From: Streptomyces melanogenes
Lineage (GTDB): Bacteria; Actinomycetota; Actinomycetes; Streptomycetales; Streptomycetaceae
Reading direction: 5' to 3'
Length of the DNA: 64,000 nt
Assembly (NCBI RefSeq): GCF_014649795.1
Contig: NZ_BMTS01000020.1
Coordinates: 1-64,000 of the forward strand
Positions 50,801-59,733 of the stretch are shown piece by piece; positions within the stretch are counted from its first letter, which is position 1; each line of letters begins with the position of its first letter. The translations under genes and the position numbers were made by a program. The notes beneath the pieces were generated by a model. That model had not been told where the DNA came from. It made no database searches and was given only the letters and a program-made list of their open reading frames with translations.

Positions 50801-51027
50801 GCCGGGGACGATCGCTCCTGGGCTGGTCGGGCGAGCCGGGAAACCGCCGGGCGGCGGCGGTCGACCTGACCCTCCTCCTGGCGGTCCTGACCGGCGCGGC
50901 CCTGCTCTGCATCGCGCTGGGGGCGCCGACCTGGCTGTCCCTGCTGCTCGGCGGCGCGATCGGAGCGGCGAGCACGCGGCTGCGGGCGGGGGAGCGGATC
51001 ACCGGTTCCCGGAGCAAGCGGGACTGA
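50797..51027 (+). CDS. Small two-helix membrane protein coupled to the DNRLRE gene
   Basis: A 76-residue protein with two predicted membrane helices (about 23-42 and 45-60), a basic loop-free C-terminus (RLRAGERITGSRSKRD) and no recognised family. ATGA overlap with the upstream stop indicates translational coupling, so it probably acts with the DNRLRE protein, as an anchor or an immunity-type partner. That is inference from position. Confidence 0.72.
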   Translation: MSRGRSLLGWSGEPGNRRAAAVDLTLLLAVLTGAALLCIALGAPTWLSLLLGGAIGAASTRLRAGERITGSRSKRD

Positions 51028-51056
51028 GGGGCGCGGCCGCGGAGGCCGCGTGAAGT

Positions 51057-51089
51057 GAGGGGCGCTACCGGGAGCCGGTGGCGCCCCTC
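51057..51089. terminator. Bidirectional terminator, convergent genes
   Basis: 15-bp stem (51057-51071 with 51075-51089, one G-U) and a GAG loop, overlapping the stop codon of the minus-strand gene. Confidence 0.85.
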
Positions 51090-51525
51090 ATGGCCACACC
51101 AGGCAGTACGGCTGATGCCCGGCCTCATGCAGCCGAACGGAGAAGTCCTGCCACTCGTGCAGCAGCTGGTACACGTTGAACGCGTCGCGCGGGCCGCCGC
51201 GGTCCGGGACCGTGGACCAGATGAAGGCCGCCGCGCCCACCGTCTCCTCGCCCACGCCCCGCAGCGGGTCCACGACCGTCATGGGGAGCTTGACCACCGC
51301 GTAGTCGGGGTGGAGGACGACCAGCTCCAGCGGGGGGACCTTGTGCAGCGGTATGCCCTGGATGCCGGTGAGGACCATCGCGGCCACCGTCTCCGGCTTG
51401 ATCTTGGTGAACATGCCGCCCATGCCGAGCTCGTCGCCGCCGAGCTCCTCGGGGCGCATCGAGATCGGCACCCGGGCCGCGGTGGCTCCGTCGGGCGCGC
51501 CGAAGTACTTGTAGGTCACCCCCAC
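51088..51525 (-). CDS. Conserved protein of unknown function upstream of hemL
   Basis: A 145-residue soluble protein (opens VGVTYKYFGAPDG). It has no motif I recognise; conserved-looking parts are FTKIKPETVAAMVLTGIQG and the Trp/His-rich end HEWQDFSVRLHEAGHQPYCLVWP. I recall it as a conserved Streptomyces protein divergent from hemL. GTG 51525 has GGGAG seven bases upstream; the longer ORF (to 51669) has an Arg-rich, non-coding-looking extension. Confidence 0.68.
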   Translation of the reverse strand: MGVTYKYFGAPDGATAARVPISMRPEELGGDELGMGGMFTKIKPETVAAMVLTGIQGIPLHKVPPLELVVLHPDYAVVKLPMTVVDPLRGVGEETVGAAAFIWSTVPDRGGPRDAFNVYQLLHEWQDFSVRLHEAGHQPYCLVWP

Positions 51526-51802
51526 TCGGCCACTCCCGTTTCCCGGACCCGTGACGCGGTCGATCCGTTCCTCCGCGTCGCGTCGGTGCCGTCCCCGCCG
51601 ACGGGCGCGCTCGGGACCCCGGTCATCGGTCCCCTCGCCCAGTCCGCCACCGCGATGCATATCTTTCACCCGATTGCTTGTAGCCCGACTGCTTTGTAGA
51701 CGGCGCGACCCCCGCCGCGCAACCCGATCATCGTGTCAGTGACCTCCCCCACCGGGGTGCGGTGAAACACCTGTCCGCAAGAACGTCCGGGCCTCTGCCA
51801 CC

Positions 51803-53125
51803 ATGGCCTGTGTGAGCTATCCGTACGAATACGACGCCCCAGTTTCGCAGACGCTATTCGACCGCGCGTCCCTCGTGACGCCCGGCGGCGTGAACTCCCC
51901 CGTCCGCGCCTTCCGGGCCGTGGGCGGTACGCCCCGGTTCATGGTGTCCGGCAGCGGGCCCTATCTGACCGACGCCGACGGGCGCGAGTACGTAGACCTG
52001 GTGTGTTCCTGGGGTCCGATGATCCTCGGGCACTCGCACCCGGACGTGATCGCCGCCGTCCAGGAGGCCGTCGCGCGCGGCACCTCCTTCGGTACGCCCG
52101 GTGAGGGCGAGGTCGCGCTCGCCGAGGAGATCGTCGCCCGGATCGAGCCGGTCGAGCAGGTCCGCCTGGTGTCCTCGGGCACCGAGGCGACCATGTCCGC
52201 GATCCGGCTGGCCCGCGGCTTCACCGGCCGCGCCAAGGTGATCAAGTTCGCCGGTTGCTACCACGGTCATGTCGACGCGCTGCTGGCCGCCGCCGGTTCC
52301 GGCGTGGCCACCTTCGGGCTGCCGGACACCCCGGGCGTCACGGGCGCCCAGGCGGGCGACACGATCGTGCTCCCGTACAACGATCTGGACGCGGTCCACG
52401 CGGCCTTCCACGCCCACCCGGGCGAGATCGCCTGTGTGATCACCGAGGCCTCGCCCGGCAACATGGGCGTCGTGCCCCCGGCGGACGGCTTCAACGCCGG
52501 CCTCAAGGCCGCCTGCGCCAAGAACGGCGCGCTGTTCATCTCCGACGAGGTCATGACCGGCTTCCGGACCTCGAAGGCCGGCTGGTACGGCGTCGACGGC
52601 GTCAAGCCCGACCTCATGACCTTCGGCAAGGTCATGGGCGGCGGCTTCCCCGCCGCGGCCTTCGGCGGGCGCGCCGACGTGATGGCCCACCTCGCCCCGG
52701 CCGGACCCGTCTACCAGGCGGGCACCCTCTCCGGGAACCCGATCGCCACCGCCGCGGGCCTCGCCCAGCTGCGGCTGCTCGACGACGCCGCGTACGAGAA
52801 GGTCGACGCGGTGTCGAAGGAGATCCAGGGGCTGGTCACGGCCGCGCTGAGCAAGGAGGGCGTCGCCCACCGGCTCCAGACGGCGAGCAACATGTTCTCC
52901 GTCTTCTTCACCCCCGACGAGGTGCGCGACTACGAGGACGCGAAGAAGCAGGAAGCGTTCCGCTTCACCGCCTTCTTCCACGCGATGCTGGCGAACGGCG
53001 TCTACCTGCCGCCGTCCGCCTTCGAGTCCTGGTTCGTCTCGACCGCCCACGACGAGCGCGCGATCGAGCGCGTCGCGGCCGCGCTGCCCGCCGCCGCCCG
53101 TGCCGCAGCGGAGGTCACCGCATGA
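51803..53125 (+). CDS. hemL: Glutamate-1-semialdehyde 2,1-aminomutase
   Basis: A 440-residue PLP enzyme making 5-aminolevulinate, the step after HemA. PLP lysine K276 is in MTFGKVMGGGFPAAA; TPGGVNSPVRAF, YHGHVDALL and SDEVMTGFR are family blocks. The start is uncertain (ATG 51803 or GTG 51812) as neither has a clear ribosome site. Its stop overlaps the next ATG (ATGA). The 277-base divergent gap before it holds a small CCCCACCGGGG hairpin but no identified operator. Confidence 0.94.
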   Translation: MACVSYPYEYDAPVSQTLFDRASLVTPGGVNSPVRAFRAVGGTPRFMVSGSGPYLTDADGREYVDLVCSWGPMILGHSHPDVIAAVQEAVARGTSFGTPGEGEVALAEEIVARIEPVEQVRLVSSGTEATMSAIRLARGFTGRAKVIKFAGCYHGHVDALLAAAGSGVATFGLPDTPGVTGAQAGDTIVLPYNDLDAVHAAFHAHPGEIACVITEASPGNMGVVPPADGFNAGLKAACAKNGALFISDEVMTGFRTSKAGWYGVDGVKPDLMTFGKVMGGGFPAAAFGGRADVMAHLAPAGPVYQAGTLSGNPIATAAGLAQLRLLDDAAYEKVDAVSKEIQGLVTAALSKEGVAHRLQTASNMFSVFFTPDEVRDYEDAKKQEAFRFTAFFHAMLANGVYLPPSAFESWFVSTAHDERAIERVAAALPAAARAAAEVTA

Positions 53126-53808
53126 GCCAGAACCCCGAAGACATCACCGTCGTGCACCTGATGCGCCACGGCGAGGTCCACAACCCCGACGGCGTGCTCT
53201 ACGGCCGCCGCCCCGGCTACCACCTCTCCGAGCTCGGCCGGCAGATGGCCGACCGGGTCGCCGAGCACCTGGCGGGCCGCGACATCACGCACGTGGTGGC
53301 GTCCCCGCTGGAGCGCGCCCAGGAGACGGCCACCCCGATCGCCAAGGCGCACGGGCTCGACCTCGGCACCGACGAGCGGCTGATCGAGGCGGGCAACGTC
53401 TTCGAGGGCAAGACCTTCGGCGTCGGCGACGGCGCCCTGCGCAAGCCCGCCAACTGGAAGCACCTCACCAACCCGTTCCGCCCGTCCTGGGGCGAGCCGT
53501 ACGTCGAGCAGGTCGTCCGGATGATGGGCGCCCTCGACTCGGCCCGCGACGCGGCCCGCGGCCACGAGGCGGTGCTTGTCAGCCACCAGCTGCCGATCTG
53601 GACCGTGCGCTCGTTCGTGGAGCGGCGGCGGCTGTGGCACGACCCGCGCAAGCGGCAGTGCACGCTCGCCTCGCTGACCTCGTTCACGTACCGCGGCGAC
53701 AAGATCGTCTCGGTGGGCTACAGCGAGCCCGCCCGCGACCTGGTCCCGGCGCACCTGCTGGCCGGGGCGAAGCCGGTCAAGGGGAAGGCCAAGGCCTTCG
53801 GCGCGTAA
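53122..53808 (+). CDS. Histidine phosphatase family protein
   Basis: A 228-residue phosphoglycerate-mutase-like phosphatase: the catalytic RHGE (15-18), the SPLERAQET block (about 56) and the second His in VLVSHQLP (about 154). Followed by a basic end (KPVKGKAKAF). It overlaps hemL by four bases, suggesting co-translation; it may handle a phosphorylated by-product, but the substrate is unknown. Confidence 0.85.
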   Translation: MSQNPEDITVVHLMRHGEVHNPDGVLYGRRPGYHLSELGRQMADRVAEHLAGRDITHVVASPLERAQETATPIAKAHGLDLGTDERLIEAGNVFEGKTFGVGDGALRKPANWKHLTNPFRPSWGEPYVEQVVRMMGALDSARDAARGHEAVLVSHQLPIWTVRSFVERRRLWHDPRKRQCTLASLTSFTYRGDKIVSVGYSEPARDLVPAHLLAGAKPVKGKAKAFGA

Positions 53809-53834
53809 GCGCTTCGCTTTGATGGAGTGCGGTT

Positions 53835-53915
53835 GTCTGCGGGCCGGTGGGGGCTGGTCGCGCAGTTCCCCGCGCCCCTGGGTATTCCCGGGCGCGGGGA
53901 ATCCGCCCGCGCCCC
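53835..53915. repeat. Intergenic repeat, one full and one decayed copy
   Basis: Full copy 53856-53879 with its CTGCGGGCCGG flank; the facing copy is reduced to GGGCGCGGGGAA (53890-53901) followed by unrelated sequence, an intermediate stage of repeat loss. Downstream of the hemL unit. Confidence 0.78.
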
Positions 53916-54025
53916 GTAGCCCCCTCGTCGCCCTGCGTGCAACCGAACTGACGATCCGTACGATTTGCGAAGTTTTGTGCGACTGTACGGAACCATCGCG
54001 TCCCCACAGGCATCTCATCTGATGT

Positions 54026-54039
54026 CCACAGGGCTGTGG
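54026..54039. promoter_or_regulatory. Palindrome before the NodB-like lipoprotein gene
   Basis: CCACAG-GG-CTGTGG, a perfect 6-2-6 palindrome 30 bases upstream of ATG 54069. Confidence 0.35.
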
Positions 54040-54068
54040 CCGGTGTGGACACCGGGGACGACGATGCG

Positions 54069-55316
54069 ATGGGGACGAACGGTATGCGTGGGATCAGTCG
54101 AAGGGGAATGCTCGGGCTGGGACTGGGGGCGGCCGCCGCGGTCGGTGTGGCCGGGTGCGGCGGCGGTGACTCGGACGGCGGCAAGGCCGGTACGGGCAAC
54201 GGCAAGGGCGCCCAGGGCTCCGGCAAGAAGGCGGACGCCAAGCTCATCGGTGACGGCTCCACCGCCGACACCGGCAAGCAGCCGCACCAGCCCCCCAAGC
54301 CCGTCCCCCTCGAACCCGGCCAGACCCCGCCGCAGTTCGTGGTCTTCTCCTGGGACGGCGCCGGCGAGGTCGGCAACGGCCTCTTCCCGCGCTTCCTGGA
54401 CCTCGCCAAGAACCACGGCGCCTCGATGACCTTCTTCCTCTCCGGGCTGTACCTGCTGCCCGAGTCGAAGAAGCGGCTCTACCACCCGCCGAACAACAAG
54501 GTCGGCGCCTCGGACATCGGCTACCTCACCGACGACCACATCAAGGCGACCCTGACCAACGTGCGCCGGGCCTGGAACGAGGGCCACGAGATAGGCACCC
54601 ACTTCAACGGCCACTTCTGCTCCGGCCGCGGCGACGTCGCCAACTGGACCCCGGCCCAGTGGCAGAGCGAGATCGACCAGGCCATGTCGTTCGTCACCAA
54701 CTGGAAGACGAACACCGGCTGGACCGACGAGGACCCGCTGCCGTTCGACTACAAGCGCGAGCTCGTCGGCGGCCGCACCCCGTGCCTGCGCGGCCAGGAC
54801 AACCTGCTGCCGACCGCGCAGAAGCTCGGCTGGCGCTACGACGCCTCCTCGCCCGGCGGCACCCAGGTCTGGCCGGTCAAGCGCCACGGCCTGTGGGACC
54901 TGCCGCTCCAGGCGATCCCCTTCCCCGGGCACTCCTTCGACGTCCTCTCGATGGACTACAACATCCTCGCCAACCAGTCGAAGAATTCGACCAAGGCGCC
55001 GCCGGCGAACTACCCGGGCTGGCGCAAGCAGGCCACCGAGGCGTATCTCCAGGGATTCAAGCGCGCTTACGAGACGAATCGCGCGCCCTTCTACATCGGC
55101 AACCACTTCGAGCAGTGGAACGGCGGCATCTACATGGACGCCGTCGAGGAGGCGTTCAAGGGGATGGCGGGCAAGAAGGACGTCCGCCTGGTCTCCTTCC
55201 GGCAGTACTGCGACTGGCTCGACGTCCAGGACCCGAAGGTCCTCGCGAAGCTGCGTACGCTGGGTGTCGGCCAGAAGCCCGCCGGTGGCTGGAACGCGTT
55301 CCTCAAGCAGGCGTGA
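54069..55316 (+). CDS. Tat-type lipoprotein with polysaccharide-deacetylase-like fold
   Basis: A 415-residue exported protein. The signal has twin arginines (ISRRGMLGLGLG) and a lipobox VAGC, so it is probably a Tat-exported lipoprotein. The body resembles a NodB deacetylase: FVVFSWDGAGE replaces the usual TFDDG motif, with HEIGTHFNGHF as the metal H-x3-H pair. Because one motif-I Asp is missing, activity is uncertain. The start is unsure: ATG 54069, ATG 54084 or GTG 54036. It lies between the hemL unit and the resA operon. Confidence 0.75.
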   Translation: MGTNGMRGISRRGMLGLGLGAAAAVGVAGCGGGDSDGGKAGTGNGKGAQGSGKKADAKLIGDGSTADTGKQPHQPPKPVPLEPGQTPPQFVVFSWDGAGEVGNGLFPRFLDLAKNHGASMTFFLSGLYLLPESKKRLYHPPNNKVGASDIGYLTDDHIKATLTNVRRAWNEGHEIGTHFNGHFCSGRGDVANWTPAQWQSEIDQAMSFVTNWKTNTGWTDEDPLPFDYKRELVGGRTPCLRGQDNLLPTAQKLGWRYDASSPGGTQVWPVKRHGLWDLPLQAIPFPGHSFDVLSMDYNILANQSKNSTKAPPANYPGWRKQATEAYLQGFKRAYETNRAPFYIGNHFEQWNGGIYMDAVEEAFKGMAGKKDVRLVSFRQYCDWLDVQDPKVLAKLRTLGVGQKPAGGWNAFLKQA

Positions 55317-55381
55317 GGCGCGGAGCAGGCACAACGCGTGCGCGACGCGGCTCTTTAGGCAGCCTTGACAAGGGTCTTTAC

Positions 55382-55401
55382 GGGCACTCAGGGGGGTGCC
55401 C
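55382..55401 (+). terminator. Hairpin between the NodB-like gene and resA
   Basis: GGGCAC-N8-GTGCCC, 65 bases after the upstream stop and 35 bases before the resA ATG. It may be a weak terminator or lie in the resA leader. TTGACA occurs at 55365-55370 but no good -10 follows at 17-18 bases. Confidence 0.4.
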
Positions 55402-55435
55402 AAGATCCCCCAAACGGTCATGCGAAACTTTTCAC

Positions 55436-56044
55436 ATGTCCGTGAGTCCTGCCCTTCCCCGTCGCCGAGCCTTCCTGCTGGTCACGGCAGTCGCGGCCGC
55501 CGGTGCGCTGACCCTCACGTCGTGCGGCTCCGGCGGCACGTCCGGCGGCTCGGGCGACACCAAGTTCGTCACCGGAACCGGCGGCATCTCCACCGTCGCC
55601 AAGAGCGGCCGGCACGCCGCGCCCAAGCTCTCCGGCGAAACCGTCGACGGCAAGCAGCTCGACGTCGCCGACCTCAAGGGCAAGGTCGTCGTGCTGAATG
55701 TGTGGGGCTCGTGGTGCGCGCCCTGCCGGGCCGAGGCGCCCTATCTCAGCAAGGTCGCCAAGGAAACCCGCTCCAAGGGCGTCGAGTTCGTGGGAATCAA
55801 TACCCGCGACACCGACAAGGGCCCGGCCGTCGCGTTCGAGAAGCAATTCGAGGCGGACTATCCGAGTCTGTACGACCCGATCGGCAAGCTGATTCTCCGC
55901 TTCCCCAAGGGAAGCCTGAATCCGCAGGCCATTCCGTCGACGATCGTGCTCGACAAGGACGGAAAGATCGCGGCCCGGGCGCTGATGGCGCTCGACGACA
56001 AGAAGCTCCACCAGATGATCGACCCGCTGATCGCGGAGAAGTGA
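55436..56044 (+). CDS. resA: Thiol-disulfide reductase of cytochrome c maturation (ResA/CcsX)
   Basis: A 202-residue thioredoxin-like lipoprotein: lipobox TSC (Cys about 30), CxxC in VWGSWCAPCRAEAP (about 91-94) and the cis-Pro in QAIPSTIV. It reduces apocytochrome c cysteines outside the membrane using electrons from CcdA. First gene of resA-ccdA-resB-ccsB; four bases separate it from ccdA. Confidence 0.92.
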   Translation: MSVSPALPRRRAFLLVTAVAAAGALTLTSCGSGGTSGGSGDTKFVTGTGGISTVAKSGRHAAPKLSGETVDGKQLDVADLKGKVVVLNVWGSWCAPCRAEAPYLSKVAKETRSKGVEFVGINTRDTDKGPAVAFEKQFEADYPSLYDPIGKLILRFPKGSLNPQAIPSTIVLDKDGKIAARALMALDDKKLHQMIDPLIAEK

Positions 56045-56048
56045 TTCC

Positions 56049-56849
56049 GTGGACGCGTCCCTGACCGTACTCGCCGCGCACTCGACACTCGCCGCCCAGG
56101 CGACGCCCGGCGTGAACGACACGGTCCTGAGCGGGGCCCTGCTCGTCGCCCTGCCGGTGGCCGTGCTCGGCGGGCTGATCTCGTTCTTCTCGCCCTGCGT
56201 CCTGCCGCTGGTGCCCGGCTACCTCAGTTACGTGACCGGCGTCACCGGCACCGACCTCGCGGAGGCCAAGCGCGGCCGGATGGTCGCCGGGGCCAGTCTC
56301 TTCGTCCTCGGGTTCACCGCCGTCTTCGTCTCCGGCGGGGCCCTGTTCGGCTTCTTCGGCCAGACGCTCCAGGACCACAACAACACGCTCTCCAAGATCC
56401 TCGGCGTGCTGATGATCCTGATGGGCGTCTTCTTCATGGGCCTGATGCCCTGGCTCACCCAGCGCGAATTCCGGTTCCACAAGCGACCGGTGACCGGGCT
56501 CGCGGGGGCGCCGATACTGGGCGCCCTCTTCGGCGTCGGCTGGACGCCGTGCCTGGGGCCGACGCTCACCTCGGTGAACGTGCTGGCCATGGACCAGGCG
56601 AGCGCCGGCCGGGGAGCCATACTGACCGTCGCGTACTGCGTCGGTCTCGGACTGCCGTTCGTGCTGGCGGCGGTCGCCTTCCGCAAGGCCCTCGGCGCCT
56701 TCGGCTGGGTGAAGCGGCACTACGCGTGGGTGATGCGCACCGGAGGCGTGATGATGATCGCGACCGGTCTGCTGCTGCTCACCGGGGCCTGGGCGGAGCT
56801 CATCCAGCAGGTGCAGGTGTGGTCCAACGGCTTCCAGGTGGGTGTCTGA
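56049..56849 (+). CDS. ccdA: Cytochrome c biogenesis protein CcdA
   Basis: A 266-residue membrane protein with six helices and the two redox cysteines in FFSPCVLPLVPGY (about 41) and GWTPCLGPT (about 166). It passes electrons from cytoplasmic thioredoxin to ResA. GTG start; two bases before resB. Confidence 0.94.
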   Translation: MDASLTVLAAHSTLAAQATPGVNDTVLSGALLVALPVAVLGGLISFFSPCVLPLVPGYLSYVTGVTGTDLAEAKRGRMVAGASLFVLGFTAVFVSGGALFGFFGQTLQDHNNTLSKILGVLMILMGVFFMGLMPWLTQREFRFHKRPVTGLAGAPILGALFGVGWTPCLGPTLTSVNVLAMDQASAGRGAILTVAYCVGLGLPFVLAAVAFRKALGAFGWVKRHYAWVMRTGGVMMIATGLLLLTGAWAELIQQVQVWSNGFQVGV

Positions 56850-56851
56850 AC

Positions 56852-58612
56852 ATGAGCAAGACCGAAGCGGCCCCGGAAGAGGCGCCGCGCACGGCGGCGG
56901 AACGCGGCAGGGCCGAGCGGGCCGCCGACGAGCGGGAGCTCGGCGCGGCCGGGTCGCAGCTCTCCACGGCCCCGGCCGAGGATCTGTCCAACGGCCCGGT
57001 CGGCATCGGTGTGCTCGGCTGGGCGCGCTGGTTCTGGCGCCAGCTGACCTCGATGCGGGTCGCCCTCGTCCTGCTGCTGCTGCTCTCCCTCGGCTCGATC
57101 CCCGGCTCGCTGATCCCGCAGACCAATGTGGACGAGCTGAAGGTCGCCGACTTCCAGAAGCGGCACGACACGATCTCGCCGATCTACGAGAAGCTCGGCA
57201 TGTTCCACGTCTACAGCTCGGTGTGGTTCTCCGCGATCTACATCCTGCTGTTCGTCTCCCTCATCGGCTGCATCGTCCCGCGCACCTGGCAGTTCGTCGG
57301 CCAGCTGCGCGGCCGCCCGCCGGGCGCGCCCCGGATGCTGACCCGGCTGCCCGCGTACACCACCTGGCGCACCGAGGCCGATCCGGAGCAGGTGCGCGAG
57401 GCCGCGGCCGCGATGCTGAAGAAGCGCCGCTTCCGTACGCACATCGTGGGGGACGCGGTCGCCGCGGAGAAGGGCTACCTCCGCGAGGCCGGGAACCTGA
57501 TCTTCCACGTCTCGCTGATCCTGATCCTGGTGGCGTTCGCCGTCGGGCAGCTCTTCAAGTCCGAGGGCGGCAAGCTGATCGTCCAGGGCGACGGGTTCTC
57601 CAACACGCTCACCCAGTACGACGACTTCAAGTCCGGCTCGCTGTTCAAGACGGACGACCTCGCGCCGTTCAGCTTCACCCTGGATCGCTTCGACGCCACG
57701 TACGAGCGCAGCGGGCCCAACCTCGGCACCGCCCGCGAGTTCGTGGCGCACGTCACCTACTCCGAGGGCGCCGACGGCAAGCCGCAGAAGAAGGCCATCG
57801 AGGTCAACAAGCCGCTGGTGGTCGACGGCTCCAAGGTCTACCTGCTGGCCCACGGCTACGCGCCGACCGTCACCGTCAAGGACGGCCGCGGCAAGGTCGT
57901 CTTCCACGGCGCCGTGCCGCTGCTGCCCATCGACAACAACATCTCCTCCAGCGGCGCGATCAAGGTGTACGACGGCTACACCGACGCCAAGGGCAAGTGG
58001 GACCAGCTGGGCTTCGCCGCGTTCTTCGTGCCGACCTACGGCGGCAAGGGCAACGGGACGATGTTCTCCCAGTTCCCGGCGCTGGACTTCCCCGTCCTCA
58101 ACGTCGGCGCGTACCACGGAAGCCTCGGGGTCAACTCCGGGCTGCCGCAGAACGTGTACCAGCTCGACACCGACAAGATGAAGCCCTTCAAGGACGACCA
58201 GGGCAAGGTCCTCAAGAAGACCCTGCTGCCCGGCGAGACGCTGACGCTTCCCGAGGGCGCCGGGTCGATCACCTTCGACAAGGACATCAAGCAGTGGGCG
58301 AGCTTCCAGATCTCCCAGCAGCCCGGCAACAACCTCGCCCTGACCGGCTCGGTCCTGGCGATCGCCGGTCTGGCCGGCTCGCTGTTCATCCAGCGGCGCC
58401 GGGTGTGGGTCCGCGCCGTGACCGGTAAGGACGGCGTCACCGTCGTCGAGATGGCGGGGCTTGGGCGGAGCGAGTCCGCGAAGCTCCCCGAGGAGCTGGC
58501 CGATCTCGCGGTCACGCTCATTCCAGAGGCGCCGACCGCGCCTGATCCCGCACCTGAGCCCGCCAAGGACCAGGTGGCAGAACCTGCCGAAGCTGAAGGG
58601 GCCGAGAAGTGA
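56852..58612 (+). CDS. resB: Cytochrome c biogenesis protein ResB
   Basis: A 586-residue System II protein: three helices in the N-terminal third (about 66-85, 125-145, 220-240), a large extracytoplasmic domain (about 245-500) and a final helix (about 508-528). It forms the heme-export/ligation complex with CcsB. Unusual only in the Pro/Glu-rich tail. Overlaps ccsB by four bases. Confidence 0.94.
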   Translation: MSKTEAAPEEAPRTAAERGRAERAADERELGAAGSQLSTAPAEDLSNGPVGIGVLGWARWFWRQLTSMRVALVLLLLLSLGSIPGSLIPQTNVDELKVADFQKRHDTISPIYEKLGMFHVYSSVWFSAIYILLFVSLIGCIVPRTWQFVGQLRGRPPGAPRMLTRLPAYTTWRTEADPEQVREAAAAMLKKRRFRTHIVGDAVAAEKGYLREAGNLIFHVSLILILVAFAVGQLFKSEGGKLIVQGDGFSNTLTQYDDFKSGSLFKTDDLAPFSFTLDRFDATYERSGPNLGTAREFVAHVTYSEGADGKPQKKAIEVNKPLVVDGSKVYLLAHGYAPTVTVKDGRGKVVFHGAVPLLPIDNNISSSGAIKVYDGYTDAKGKWDQLGFAAFFVPTYGGKGNGTMFSQFPALDFPVLNVGAYHGSLGVNSGLPQNVYQLDTDKMKPFKDDQGKVLKKTLLPGETLTLPEGAGSITFDKDIKQWASFQISQQPGNNLALTGSVLAIAGLAGSLFIQRRRVWVRAVTGKDGVTVVEMAGLGRSESAKLPEELADLAVTLIPEAPTAPDPAPEPAKDQVAEPAEAEGAEK

Positions 58613-59703
58613 TCCTCGCCGCCACAACCAACGAGAGCCTGGCGCACACCAGTAACTACCTGATCTATTCGGCGATGGCGGTCTATCTGCTGGCCTTCTT
58701 CGCGCACATGGCGGAGTGGATCCTCGGCAGCCGCAGCAAGGTCGCCCGCACGGCGGCCGCGCTCACCGCCGACGCCTCCTCCTCGGCGGCCGATTCGGGC
58801 ACCGTGAAGGTGCAGGTCGCCAAGAAGGGCGGCGGCACCGCGGTCCTGGAGCGGCCCAAGGTCGTCACCCGCTCCTCGTCCGGCAACCGCGACGTGCCCG
58901 ACGGGCCGGGCGCGGCGGGCGGCGATGTGAAGGGCGACCTCTACGGCCGTATCGCCGTGTCCTTCACCGTGCTCGCGTTCCTCGTCGAGTTCTCCGGGGT
59001 GCTCACCCGCGCGCTGTCCGTGCAGCGGGCGCCGTGGGGCAACATGTACGAGTTCAACCTGACCTTCTCCACCGTCGCCGTCGGTGTGTACGTCACGCTG
59101 CTCGCGCTGAAGAAGAACGTGCGCTGGCTGGGCCTTCCGCTGGTCACCTCGGTCCTCCTCGACCTCGGCCTCGCTGTCACTGTCTTGTACACCGCCAGCG
59201 ACCAGTTGGTTCCCGCCCTGCACTCGTACTGGCTGTGGATCCACGTCTCCACCGCGATCTTCTGCGGCGCGGTCTTCTACGTGGGCGCCGTCGCCACGAT
59301 CCTCTACCTCTTCCGGGACCGGTACGAGGCGAAGCTCGCGGAGGGCGGCAAGCCGGGCAACTTCGCCACCTCGGTCCTGGAGCGGCTGCCGGCCGCTGCG
59401 TCCCTGGACAAGTTCGCCTACCGGGTCAACGCGGCGGTCTTCCCGCTCTGGACGTTCACGATCATCGCGGGCGCGATCTGGGCGGGCGACGCGTGGGGCC
59501 GCTACTGGGGCTGGGACCCCAAGGAGGTCTGGTCCTTCATCACGTGGGTCGCGTACGCCTGCTACCTGCACGCGCGCGCCACGGCGGGCTGGAAGGGCCG
59601 CAAGGCCGCGACGCTGGCGCTGCTCGCGTTCGGTTGCTGGCTCTTCAACTACTACGGCGTCAACATCTTCGTGAACGGCAAGCACTCGTACGCGGGCGTA
59701 TAG
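58609..59703 (+). CDS. ccsB: Cytochrome c synthase subunit CcsB/ResC
   Basis: A 364-residue polytopic heme-handling protein with the tryptophan-rich WWD-type motif WGRYWGWDPKEVWSFITW (about 302-319) and conserved His residues nearby. A low-complexity loop (about 45-105) separates the first helix from the rest. Last gene of the operon; a 14-bp inverted repeat begins 31 bases after its stop. Confidence 0.95.
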   Translation: MILAATTNESLAHTSNYLIYSAMAVYLLAFFAHMAEWILGSRSKVARTAAALTADASSSAADSGTVKVQVAKKGGGTAVLERPKVVTRSSSGNRDVPDGPGAAGGDVKGDLYGRIAVSFTVLAFLVEFSGVLTRALSVQRAPWGNMYEFNLTFSTVAVGVYVTLLALKKNVRWLGLPLVTSVLLDLGLAVTVLYTASDQLVPALHSYWLWIHVSTAIFCGAVFYVGAVATILYLFRDRYEAKLAEGGKPGNFATSVLERLPAAASLDKFAYRVNAAVFPLWTFTIIAGAIWAGDAWGRYWGWDPKEVWSFITWVAYACYLHARATAGWKGRKAATLALLAFGCWLFNYYGVNIFVNGKHSYAGV

Positions 59704-59733
59704 CCGAAGGGCGCCGCGCGTCTGTTCGGGTGA

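Noticed and set aside
55365..55393. TTGACA as the -35 of a resA promoter
   Set aside because: No -10-like hexamer occurs 16-18 bases downstream; the region there is G-rich and forms a hairpin.
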